Assembly: GCA_948471095.1 (NCBI GenBank)
Contig: CAOKRG010000024.1
Span: 1 to 35,863, forward strand
From: an uncultured Oscillospiraceae bacterium
Lineage (GTDB): Bacteria > Bacillota > Clostridia > Oscillospirales > Acutalibacteraceae
Direction: 5' to 3'
Length of the DNA stretch: 35,863 nucleotides
Shown: piece after piece, positions 1-6,317 of the stretch
Numbering within the stretch: position 1 is the stretch's first letter
How the letters are laid out: every line of letters starts with the position of its first letter
Made by a program: the position numbers and the translations under genes
Notes under the pieces: generated by a model
Databases searched by the model: none
Told to the model about the DNA's origin: nothing
Seen by the model: the letters and a program-made list of their open reading frames with translations, nothing else

Positions 1-880
1 CCGACCAGTACAGCTTCTACCGTATCCCGAAAATCCTTTTGACCGACCGCCGATACAAAGGCATATCGCTGGAAGCAAAGGTACTGTACGGACTGCTGCT
101 TGACCGCATGGGGCTGTCTGCCCGCAACGGCTGGCTGGACGATAACGGGCGCGTGTTCCTCTACTTCACCCAGGAGGAAGCTATGGCCATGCTGGACTGC
201 GGCAAGGACAAGGCGACAAAGCTGTTCCGCGAATTGGAGGGCATTGGCCTTGTGGAGCGGAAAAAGCAGGGCCAGGGACACCCCGCCCGGATTTACGTTA
301 AAAACTTCATCCTGGAGCCGGAACCCTCCGCGCCGGTTCAGACTGCGGAAAACCAGCAGTCAAGACTGCTGAAAAACCGCAGTCTGCACCCCTGAAAACC
401 AGCGGTCAAGAGTGCGGAATTTCCGCCCCTAATAATACTGATATAAATAAAACTGAAAAAAGCGATACTGATCTATCCATCACACCCCCTGCCCCCTCAG
501 CGGTTTCTTCTCCTGCTGGTAAACGCGCTCCGCGCAGGATGGGATTGGATGAGATGGAAAGCTACCGCGAGTTGATTTTAGAAAATATCGACTATGACAT
601 TCTTCTGGAACGGAACCCCTGGGACAAGGACTTGCTGGACGGCTATGTGGAACTGATGCTTGAAATCTGCTGCTCCACACGGGAATCTGTCCGTATCTGC
701 GGGCAGGAAGTACCCACCGAGGTTGTCAAAAGCCGGTTCCTGAAGCTGAACGGTGAACATATCGGCTATGTCATGGACAGCCTGAAAAGCAACACCGCCA
801 AGATCGGCAATATCAAGGCATACACGCTGGCGGCGCTCTACAACGCCCCCGTCACGATGGGGCAATATTACCGGGCTTAA
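1..880 (+). pseudogene. Replication initiator protein A (mobile element), 5'-truncated by window edge and frameshifted
   Basis: Two open segments look like the two halves of a RepA-type replication initiator of Firmicutes integrative/conjugative elements. The first is open from base 3 (reading DQYSFYRIPKILL, then the winged-helix region ISLEAKVLYGLLLDRM) to a stop at 393-395. The second reads in another frame from about 392 through a linker rich in N, T, D and K, then the conserved C-terminal block starting MGLDEMESYRELI at 539, to a stop at 878-880. The frame change lies in a repetitive stretch around 335-392, where the encoded motif resembling AEKPQS recurs, a typical site for slippage. The normal C-terminus after GQYYRA is missing because the sequence switches into an AraC-type gene tail. 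The gene starts outside the window. Family assignment is from recalled motifs. Such proteins start replication of the excised element; this copy is probably dead. Confidence 0.75.
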
Positions 881-1028
881 AGTTAAGGAGGCGAAGCGGC
901 TGCTGCGCACGACAAGAAAACCTTTGGCAGAGATCGCACAATATCTGGGGTTTTCCTCTCAGAGTTATTTCCAGAATGAGTTTAAGCGCGGCACGGGGGT
1001 GACGCCTGGGGAATACAGAGAGGGCTAA
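876..1028 (+). pseudogene. C-terminal tail of an AraC-family regulator (HTH_18 remnant)
   Basis: From 876 the third frame encodes about 50 residues with the hallmark second helix-turn-helix of AraC/XylS regulators: EAKRLLRTTRKPLAEIAQYL, then GFSSQSYFQNEFKRGTG and VTPGEYREG, ending with a stop at 1026-1028. There is no start codon and no N-terminal domain. Its first codon abuts the truncated end of the replication initiator, so the boundary near 875/876 looks like a deletion or recombination junction between two genes. It is short and without an initiation site, so I expect no product. A search with the upstream rep tail should show that the two parts are never adjacent in intact elements. Confidence 0.75.
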
Positions 1029-1400
1029 CCGTCCAGCTTTGCCAAGACCGCGCTTTGGAAAATGGAGGGATCGCTCCAGTACCGAGAACCATATGAGTTG
1101 TCCAGCTGCACCGTCAGCTCCACCAGGCCCTCCCGGTACTTCGGCCACATACGCGCCGCCCTCGCAGACCACGGACACACTGGCGACGGCGGTGACAGTC
1201 ATATCCTCCAGCAGCCATAGCTCCACGCTGCGGGTAGTCAGGACCGCCTCGGAGGTAGTCAAACTCAATGCCATGCCTGCAAGAGCAGTTGGCAGACCGG
1301 AGAAACCAGCCTCAGACACTGTCCACGATATAAGGAGCGCCCGGCCTTGTATCGTCTATATCTTTCCACAGAGGGCTGATTGCCGGCTTGTGAGACAGGC
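1025..1400 (-). pseudogene. Degraded minus-strand coding fragments, family not recognised
   Basis: Two coding-like stretches are visible by codon use on the minus strand. One is a C-terminal piece ending PLWKDIDDTRPGAPYIVDSV with its stop at 1312-1314. The other begins with GTG at 1319, overlapping that stop, reads LTTSEAVLTTRSVELWLLED, then appears to change frame near 1145-1165 and continues as MWPKYREGLVELTVQLDNSY to a stop at 1025-1027. The frame change is inferred from the shift in GC-rich third positions. The short overlapping layout recalls phage or conjugative-element genes, but I recognise no family. The upstream end of the first fragment runs into the tRNA promoter region, so it is truncated there. 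The 3' end overlaps the AraC remnant stop. Confidence 0.35.
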
Positions 1401-1422
1401 GTGAAAAAAACCAAATTACTAA

Positions 1423-1451
1423 TTGACAAGCGGCCAGCCGGGTGGTATAAT
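1423..1451 (+). promoter_or_regulatory. Sigma-A promoter of the tRNA-Leu gene
   Basis: TTGACA at 1423-1428 and TATAAT at 1446-1451 are separated by 17 bp, a perfect consensus promoter. It lies about 30 bp upstream of the tRNA 5' end and is the strongest promoter in the window, as expected for a stable RNA gene. Confidence 0.9.
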
Positions 1452-1482
1452 AAGCACGTTGAGTCTTGTAGAAGTCCCTTTT

Positions 1483-1566
1483 GCGCGAGTGCTGGAACTG
1501 GCAGACAGGCACGTTTGAGGTGCGTGTGCTTATGGCGTACGGGTTCAAGTCCCGTCTCGCGCACCA
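1483..1566 (+). tRNA. tRNA-Leu (anticodon GAG)
   Basis: The 84-nt gene folds as a class II tRNA. The acceptor stem GCGCGAG (1483-1489) pairs with CTCGCGC (1556-1562), followed by discriminator A and encoded CCA (1564-1566). The anticodon stem CACGT/GCGTG encloses the loop TTGAGGT, giving anticodon GAG, which reads leucine codons CUC and CUU. The T arm contains GGGTTCAAGTCCC. A long variable arm is present, as expected for leucine. The gene has its own promoter and terminator, so it is a single-gene unit. It sits between mobile-element remnants and may have been an integration target. Confidence 0.95.
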
Positions 1567-1568
1567 CT

Positions 1569-1619
1569 GCGAGTGTTTTTATAGCATTTGAAAGATGCTG
1601 TAAGAACACTCGCTTTTTT
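1569..1619 (+). terminator. Rho-independent terminator of tRNA-Leu
   Basis: Arms GCGAGTGTT and AACACTCGC, with a second internal pairing (ATAGCAT/ATGCTGT), are followed by a run of T at 1614-1619. It starts 3 nt after the CCA end of the tRNA. Confidence 0.85.
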
Positions 1620-1623
1620 ATGT

Positions 1624-2016
1624 TCAAAGCGAGGCAAGTAGTGCAATATTCAGCTCTTGGTAGGGCGGCAGCGCCAGCCCCTCGTCTATGGAAAACAGCG
1701 TGGCATTGTGCTGGTGCAGGGTGTCGAGGAAAGCATTTGCATCCTGTTGGCGTCTGGATAGCCGGGACAGGTTTTGAATCAGCACGAGGTCTACCTGACC
1801 GGCGCGGACAAGCCTTACGACCTCTTGCAAGCCGGGGCGGGTCATTGCCGCGCCGATGCCGTACTCGCAGACCTCTTTGACGATCTGCCATCTCCTGTCC
1901 TCCGCAAAGCGTTTGACCCTGTTGCGCTGGGCGTTCATCGCCATGCCATCTAACTGTTCGGCGTTTCCCACTCGGCAATATACGCATATGGTTTGGTTTC
2001 TGCGGGGTATCTGCAA
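1624..2016 (-). pseudogene. Serine recombinase (resolvase domain) remnant lacking the catalytic serine
   Basis: The roughly 130-residue product is a resolvase N-terminal domain: VYCRVGNAEQLDGMAMNAQR near the start, CEYGIGAAMTRPGL, then VDLVLIQNLSRLSRR. The usual catalytic motif YxRVS is YCRVG here, so the nucleophilic serine is replaced by glycine. The C-terminal zinc-ribbon and coiled-coil domains of large serine recombinases are absent. The only start in frame is a TTG at 2014-2016 without a good ribosome binding site. Directly upstream lies a tnpV stub, so the 5' end probably reflects a deletion. It may be a decayed recombinase of a Tn4451-like element or a short accessory protein; strand exchange activity is not expected. 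Confidence 0.7.
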
Positions 2017-2051
2017 GCAATGTATCAGCAGGCTGTATGTATATGTTATCT

Positions 2052-2117
2052 CTAAGTTAAGTAGTCCCCCTTTTGACGATAAGTTACGCCCATTTGCTCA
2101 AATGTTGACTTTCCCAT
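2052..2117 (-). pseudogene. tnpV: Truncated tnpV-like transposon protein
   Basis: A well-formed ribosome binding site (GGAGGT) precedes an ATG at 2115-2117 on the minus strand. The 21 codons begin MGKSTFEQMGVTYRQKGDYL, closely resembling the start of TnpV proteins of clostridial mobilisable transposons (Tn4451 type), normally near 120 residues. The frame closes at a TAG after GDYLT, where TnpV would continue with a leucine/proline-rich segment. I infer an internal deletion that fused the tnpV start to sequence just before the recombinase remnant. Family assignment rests on the N-terminal motif only. Confidence 0.65.
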
Positions 2118-2135
2118 AATATATACCTCCGAAAT

Positions 2136-2158
2136 ATTGAATTTCCCCACAATTCAAT
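2136..2158. repeat. AT-rich inverted repeat upstream of the tnpV stub
   Basis: ATTGAATT (2136-2143) and AATTCAAT (2151-2158) form an 8-bp inverted repeat around a 7-nt centre, about 20 bp upstream of the tnpV start on the minus strand. It could be an operator or part of the old element's regulatory region. Confidence 0.5.
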
Positions 2159-2183
2159 CACATTCGGCTGTTTTAGCAAAAGT

Positions 2184-2231
2184 TTAGGAGCCGCTTCCTT
2201 ACGAAGCGGCTCCTAATTCCGGGGCTTTTTT
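2184..2231 (+). terminator. Strong hairpin, probable terminator at mobile-remnant boundary
   Basis: TTAGGAGCCGCTTC (2184-2197) pairs perfectly with GAAGCGGCTCCTAA (2203-2216) around a 5-nt loop. A T run follows at 2226-2231, about ten bases after the stem, so termination is plausible but not textbook. It separates the mobile remnants from the symporter gene, which ends convergently at 2364. A weaker hairpin with arms GAAAACCGG/CCGGTTTTC lies at 2267-2294. Confidence 0.55.
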
Positions 2232-2363
2232 GCATCTTGGCCTATTTGAAAAATCAAAGGCGCGGCGAAAACCGGACGGTATGTACCGGTTTTCAAGTGC
2301 GTTTACTATTAAGTATGCGGACGGCATACGTGAAAGAAGCCGGCCTCGTTCTCAGGAATATCG

Positions 2364-3884
2364 TTATCCCTGGGCTTTTCCTGCCCTTTCCTTGGCGGAT
2401 TTTTTGGCCGCTTTGCAGAAACGCTCGTCCGGTTCGCTGCCGGGCAGCTTTAGGGCGGCGGCCAGCCTGCTCCCCGCAAAGCACAGGGCAAAGGAAACGA
2501 TCATGGCCAGGCAGGCATAGAGCGGCCCGTTGGGCGTGGTGAAGCCGGAGGCCGCCGCCGGGACGAAGGCCGTCAGGAAGCCCCCCAGCATGCCCGCCCA
2601 TGCGCCGGCGCGGTTGATGCCCTTCCAGTACAGGCTCAGCAGGTAAGGGGCCAGGAAGGACCCGGAGATGATTCCCCAGGAATAGGACATCATTTCCAGA
2701 ATGGGCGTGGGGTAGTTGGCGATGAAATAGCTGAGCACCACAAAGCACAGGCACAAAATGCGGGTCAGGGCCGCCAGGTTTTTGTCGTCCATCTTCTTGG
2801 CCAGGCCGGCCTTCACCAGGTCCATGGAGACCGTGGAGCAGGCCGTCAGGGTGATGCTGGAAAGGGTGCTCACCGAGGCGGAGATCAGCAGCACCAAAAT
2901 CACCCCGATGAGCAGGTTGGGCAGGCCCGCCTGGTCCAGCATCAGGGGGACCAGGAAGTCCTTGCCCCCCTCGGGCATGGCCTCGCCGAAGAAGAGATGG
3001 GACAAGGAGCCGATGAAGTACCCGCCCCCGGCCACCAGCAGGGCGAACACGGTGGAGATCACCGTGCCCCGCCTTACCTCCTGCCGGTCCCGGATGCCAT
3101 AGTATTTGTGGACCATCTGGGGCAGGCCCCAGGTGCCGAAGCTGGTCATCAAAATGGTGGAGACCAGCGCCAGGGCCGCGCCGCCGGGCAGGGGGGCCAT
3201 CTCATGGTTTTTCATGTAGTCCGCCATGCGGGAGAGGCCCTGGCCCAGACCCCCCACCTGGGGCGAGAGCACCACCAGCACGATCAGGGCCGTCACGCCG
3301 GCCATCATCACAAAGCCCTGCACAAAGTCGGCCTTCAAGGTGGCGATGTAGCCTCCCAGCACCAGCAGCATGGCCGAGGCGATGGCGATGATGATCATGC
3401 ACACCTGGCTGTCAATGCCCAAGATCACCGAGCAGACGCTGGTGAGCCCCTTGTACACCGAGGCGGAGTAGGGGATGAGGAACACGAAGATCACGATGCA
3501 GGAAAAGAGCCGCATGCCCGGGCTCTGGAAGCGCTTTTCAAAGAGCTGGGGCATGGATTTGATGTCGAAGCGCCGGGTGACCGCCCGGGTGCGGTCGGCC
3601 AGCACCAGCCAGGCCAGCAGCGAGCCGAACACCGCGTTGCCCAGGCCCACCAGCACGCTCCACAGGCCGTAGCTCCACCCGGAGCCCCCGGAATAGCCGA
3701 TGAACATGACGGCGGAAAAATAGGCCGTGCCGTAAGAGAGGGCGGAGATCCAGGCCCCGGCGCTGCGCCCGCCCACGGTGAACCCGGCCATGTCCGTGCC
3801 CTTGCGGGAGTAAAGGATGCCCACGGCCAGCATGAAGACGGCGTATACGCCGATGACCAGCCAGATCGTCGTTTGTTTGTCCAT
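2364..3884 (-). CDS. Sodium:solute symporter family protein (SSS)
   Basis: The 506-residue protein is hydrophobic throughout with about 13 predicted membrane helices, the usual size for the SSS family (PutP, PanF and relatives). It couples inward sodium flow to uptake of an organic solute across the cytoplasmic membrane. The N-terminus runs MDKQTTIWLVIGVYAVFMLA. The FTVGGRSAG segment and the following glycine/serine-rich helix are typical of the family core. I chose the ATG at 3882-3884 because AGGAGG lies 7 bases upstream; an upstream in-frame ATG would add 18 residues without a binding site. The substrate cannot be read from sequence. A promoter is visible upstream, and the gene appears to be transcribed alone. 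Confidence 0.9.
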   Translation of the reverse strand: MDKQTTIWLVIGVYAVFMLAVGILYSRKGTDMAGFTVGGRSAGAWISALSYGTAYFSAVMFIGYSGGSGWSYGLWSVLVGLGNAVFGSLLAWLVLADRTRAVTRRFDIKSMPQLFEKRFQSPGMRLFSCIVIFVFLIPYSASVYKGLTSVCSVILGIDSQVCMIIIAIASAMLLVLGGYIATLKADFVQGFVMMAGVTALIVLVVLSPQVGGLGQGLSRMADYMKNHEMAPLPGGAALALVSTILMTSFGTWGLPQMVHKYYGIRDRQEVRRGTVISTVFALLVAGGGYFIGSLSHLFFGEAMPEGGKDFLVPLMLDQAGLPNLLIGVILVLLISASVSTLSSITLTACSTVSMDLVKAGLAKKMDDKNLAALTRILCLCFVVLSYFIANYPTPILEMMSYSWGIISGSFLAPYLLSLYWKGINRAGAWAGMLGGFLTAFVPAAASGFTTPNGPLYACLAMIVSFALCFAGSRLAAALKLPGSEPDERFCKAAKKSAKERAGKAQG

Positions 3885-3994
3885 ATGTTTCCTCCTGATA
3901 TGCAGGAGCGCGTGAAAAATGTTGCAGCTTTCGACCAAGGCGCTCCTTCTTTATGGCCGTCCCCAGGGATAAAATGAAGGGAGGCAATAAAAAT

Positions 3995-4023
3995 ATTGTA
4001 GCATGAACGCCGGGGAAACACAA
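3995..4023 (-). promoter_or_regulatory. Promoter of the symporter gene
   Basis: On the minus strand, TTGTGT (4018-4023) and TACAAT (3995-4000) are 17 bp apart, with a TG extension before the -10. It lies about 110 bp upstream of the chosen start. It sits immediately after the 3' end of the DUF1836 gene. Confidence 0.65.
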
Positions 4024-4042
4024 GGGCGCATTCACAAAAAGT

Positions 4043-4579
4043 TTATTTTTTCTCTTCCCCCGCCTCGGGCTCCCGGGCCAGCTCCCGCAGGATGCGCGCC
4101 GCCGCGGCCCGCTTGGCGTTGGCCTGGGCGGCCAGGCGCAGGGCCTCCCGCCGCAGGTCCTGGCCGGACCGGCAGCTCTGCTCCAGGTCCCGGCAGGTCT
4201 CCCGCACCGCGCCGGTGTGGGCGCTGAGAAAGGCCCCGTACAGCTCCGGGTCCAGCTCCTGGCCTTCCAGCAGGGTGGCGATATCCGGGATGGCCAAAAC
4301 CTGTTTGAGCATACAGATGGCCATCAGCGCGGCCAGGTGCCGGCGGCCGTACTTCTTCTTTTCCGGGTGGGGCAGCACCCCGTTTTTCACATAGTTGTTG
4401 ATCATGGAGTTGGTCAGCAGTGCGTCGTCCTCGTCCCGCTCAAAAAAGCGCAGGCTGTCCCGCAGGTAGAGCAGCACCTGGTCCACATAGAGGGGGATGG
4501 TAGGCAGGGCCTCCCAGTCCGGGGGCGAGAGTTCCGCGCCCTCCTGGGCCCATTCCAAAATTCTTTCCGCAGCGTCCAT
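4043..4579 (-). CDS. DUF1836 domain-containing protein
   Basis: This 178-residue cytoplasmic protein matches the DUF1836 pattern recalled from Firmicutes: an LPTIPLYVDQVLLYLRDSL segment, a block of the form LLTNSMINNYVKNGVL..P.KKKYGRRHLA, then ICMLKQVLAIPDIATLL. The N..YVK..L motif followed by a basic YGRRHLA helix resembles a MerR-like winged helix, so nucleic-acid binding is plausible, but the function is unknown. The C-terminal third is alanine/arginine-rich and probably helical. The start has a perfect AGGAGGGG site that overlaps the stop region of the upstream HAD gene (11-nt gap), so the two are co-transcribed. Confidence 0.8.
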   Translation of the reverse strand: MDAAERILEWAQEGAELSPPDWEALPTIPLYVDQVLLYLRDSLRFFERDEDDALLTNSMINNYVKNGVLPHPEKKKYGRRHLAALMAICMLKQVLAIPDIATLLEGQELDPELYGAFLSAHTGAVRETCRDLEQSCRSGQDLRREALRLAAQANAKRAAAARILRELAREPEAGEEKK

Positions 4580-4590
4580 AGCTTCCCCTC

Positions 4591-5370
4591 CTAGTCCAGC
4601 AGCTCCAGCAGCTGCGAGATCTTTGTGATGCGCGGGGGCTCTTGGCCCTCCGGCGCCCCGGCGGCTTCCGGGGCCTGCTCCGCGGCCTGCACCCCGTCGA
4701 TGCCGAAGGTCCGGTCCAGGCTGGGGGACCAGCGCCCCGCGCAGATCTGCACCGTCTGGATGCCCAGCGCCGCCGCGCCGTGAAGGTTTTTCAGGGTGTC
4801 GTCCACAAAAACCGTCTCCCCGGCGGGCAGGCCCATCTTCTCCAAGGCGTCCCGGTACATTCTGGGGTCGGGCTTCACGGCCCCCAGCTCAAAGCTGTAG
4901 GTGGCAAAGTCAAAATAGCGGAGCGCGTCAAACTGCTCCAGCACCGGCACAATCGAGGGCCAGGTATCGGAGATAATGCCCAGCCGGTACTTGCCATGCA
5001 GGGCCCGCAGCGTCTCGATGGTATCGTCGAACAGGCGGTAGTTGTCCGTCTTGTTGTAGATTTTGTCCCTGGCCACCTCTTCCAGCTGGGCCGTGCCGAG
5101 GCCCAGCTCCAGCTCCTCGGAGAGGGCGGTGTAGTAGGTCAGAAAGACGCGGTATTCCTCCTCCATGGCGAGCACCAGCGGGTTTTGGTGAAGCGCCTGC
5201 CAGGCCTTGGCCTCCGCCGCCTTGACCCGCCGGGGCGGCAGGGCCCGCAGCTTTTCCGGGGCGAAGTATTTCTTTGCCAGGTCCGAGAACATAAAGCTCC
5301 CCGAGGGCGGGTACAGCAGCGTGCCGCCCAGGTCCAAAAAAACGCCCTTGACGTTTTGCAGTTTATTCAT
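4591..5370 (-). CDS. HAD superfamily hydrolase (subfamily IA type)
   Basis: The 259-residue protein carries the HAD motifs in order: FLDLGGTLL with nucleophile Asp13, IISDTW (motif II), GAVKPDPRMY with the motif III lysine, and VFVDDTLKNL (motif IV). A helical cap lies between motifs I and II, as in phosphoglycolate phosphatase-like members. The residue two after the nucleophile is Gly15 where most HAD phosphatases have Asp, a variant seen in some HAD subgroups. Substrate unknown. The start at 5370 has GGGAG eight bases upstream. The tail is rich in alanine, proline and glutamate (about residues 220-245) and ends in a leucine-rich helix. It is first gene of an operon with the DUF1836 gene. 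Confidence 0.85.
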   Translation of the reverse strand: MNKLQNVKGVFLDLGGTLLYPPSGSFMFSDLAKKYFAPEKLRALPPRRVKAAEAKAWQALHQNPLVLAMEEEYRVFLTYYTALSEELELGLGTAQLEEVARDKIYNKTDNYRLFDDTIETLRALHGKYRLGIISDTWPSIVPVLEQFDALRYFDFATYSFELGAVKPDPRMYRDALEKMGLPAGETVFVDDTLKNLHGAAALGIQTVQICAGRWSPSLDRTFGIDGVQAAEQAPEAAGAPEGQEPPRITKISQLLELLD

Positions 5371-5397
5371 GGGGCCATCTCCCTTGGGTTTTCTGGT

Positions 5398-5427
5398 ATT
5401 GTAAACCATAATGGGGGCGTTTGTCAA
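5398..5427 (-). promoter_or_regulatory. Promoter of the HAD/DUF1836 operon
   Basis: TTGACA (minus strand, 5422-5427) and TACAAT (5398-5403) are 18 bp apart, about 28 bp upstream of the HAD start codon. The -35 is a full consensus match. Confidence 0.75.
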
Positions 5428-5488
5428 ATTTTTCGCGGTTTCCCGCCCATTGCAAACGCTCCTTAACCCCCATGTTACTCTCCGTTGC

Positions 5489-5517
5489 TTGCGGCAACGG
5501 GCGGCCTGCCCTATAAT
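5489..5517 (+). promoter_or_regulatory. Probable promoter of the XRE regulator gene
   Basis: A consensus TATAAT at 5512-5517 follows a weak -35 (TTGCGG, 5489-5494) at 17 bp. It lies about 100 bp upstream of the start codon and diverges from the HAD promoter. Confidence 0.5.
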
Positions 5518-5619
5518 AATGGCGAACGGCGGCACGGTGAACGCGGTTCAAAAGGCAAAACGGCTTTTGAGCCCCGTCTGCCGCCGCAAGCATCCTTATA
5601 GAAAAGAGGTTATTCCAAA

Positions 5620-6129
5620 ATGTTAAGCGAAAACATCAAAGCACGCAGAAAATCCAAGGGGCTTTCCCAACAGGAGCTGGCCATCAAGCTGAACGTAGTG
5701 CGGCAGACCGTCTCCAAATGGGAGCAGGGCCTGTCGGTCCCCGACGCCGCCATGCTGATCTCCCTATCGGAGGCCCTGGAAACGCCGGTAAGCGTTCTGC
5801 TGGGGGAGGCCGTCCCCGAGACGCGGGCGGACGGCCTAAGCGCGATCTGCGAAAAGCTGGAGCTCATCAACCTACAGCTGGCCCGAAGGAGGGACGCGGG
5901 GCGGAAGGCGCTCCGGTGGCTTCTAATCGCCGTATGCGCGGCGGTGGTTCTCGTCTTCCTCGTTCTGCTGGCGCTGGACAGCCCTTACCTTGGCTGGGAC
6001 TGGAGCGACCCGGAGCTTGCCATCGTTGGCACGGCGTATCACGGCTTCGAGTGGGCGTTCGTTCGGGTCGCGCCCTTTGTGCTGGCCGGAGCGGCAGCGG
6101 GAATCGTCCTGCTGAGAAGGAGAGATTAA
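5620..6129 (+). CDS. XRE-family transcriptional regulator with C-terminal membrane segments
   Basis: The 169-residue protein has an N-terminal Cro/C1-type helix-turn-helix at about residues 5-60 (LSQQELAIKLNVVRQTVSKW is the recognition region). A short linker with a charged helix follows (ICEKLELINLQLARR). Two hydrophobic segments come next, at roughly 98-116 and 146-162, the second followed by LLRRRD. It should therefore be a membrane-tethered DNA-binding protein. Such small XRE-membrane proteins are common in Clostridia and usually of unknown target. It is monocistronic, with GAAAAGAGG upstream of the start. It is divergent from the HAD operon and could regulate it. Confidence 0.8.
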   Translation: MLSENIKARRKSKGLSQQELAIKLNVVRQTVSKWEQGLSVPDAAMLISLSEALETPVSVLLGEAVPETRADGLSAICEKLELINLQLARRRDAGRKALRWLLIAVCAAVVLVFLVLLALDSPYLGWDWSDPELAIVGTAYHGFEWAFVRVAPFVLAGAAAGIVLLRRRD

Positions 6130-6144
6130 AACCGCGCGCGGCGG

Positions 6145-6274
6145 TTGCCTTTCGGTCCCGGTTATGATAAAATGTACGCAAGGCGTACATTACGGGTTTT
6201 CGCCCTTCGCCCGAGGCGCGCGCTTTTGCTTCGCAAAAACGCGGCGGAAACTCCACGTGGATTTATGATAGAAT
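6145..6274 (+). promoter_or_regulatory. Palindromic promoter-leader element, copy A (upstream of the helicase gene)
   Basis: First promoter: TTGCCT (6145-6150), 17 bp, TAAAAT (6168-6173) with a TG extension. The palindrome TGTACGC-AAG-GCGTACA (6173-6189) starts on the last base of the -10, so it covers the expected transcription start. A hairpin region follows, with an inner TTTTGC-TTC-GCAAAA and outer arms that can pair (GGGTTTTCGCC with GGCGGAAACTCC). A second extended -10 (TGATAGAAT, -10 at 6269-6274) lies 44 bp before the helicase ATG. Copies B, C and D share this architecture. Confidence 0.7.
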
Positions 6275-6317
6275 CCAGTAAGACTGGTAGATTTATCTTC
6301 AGAAAGGTAACGAGAAC

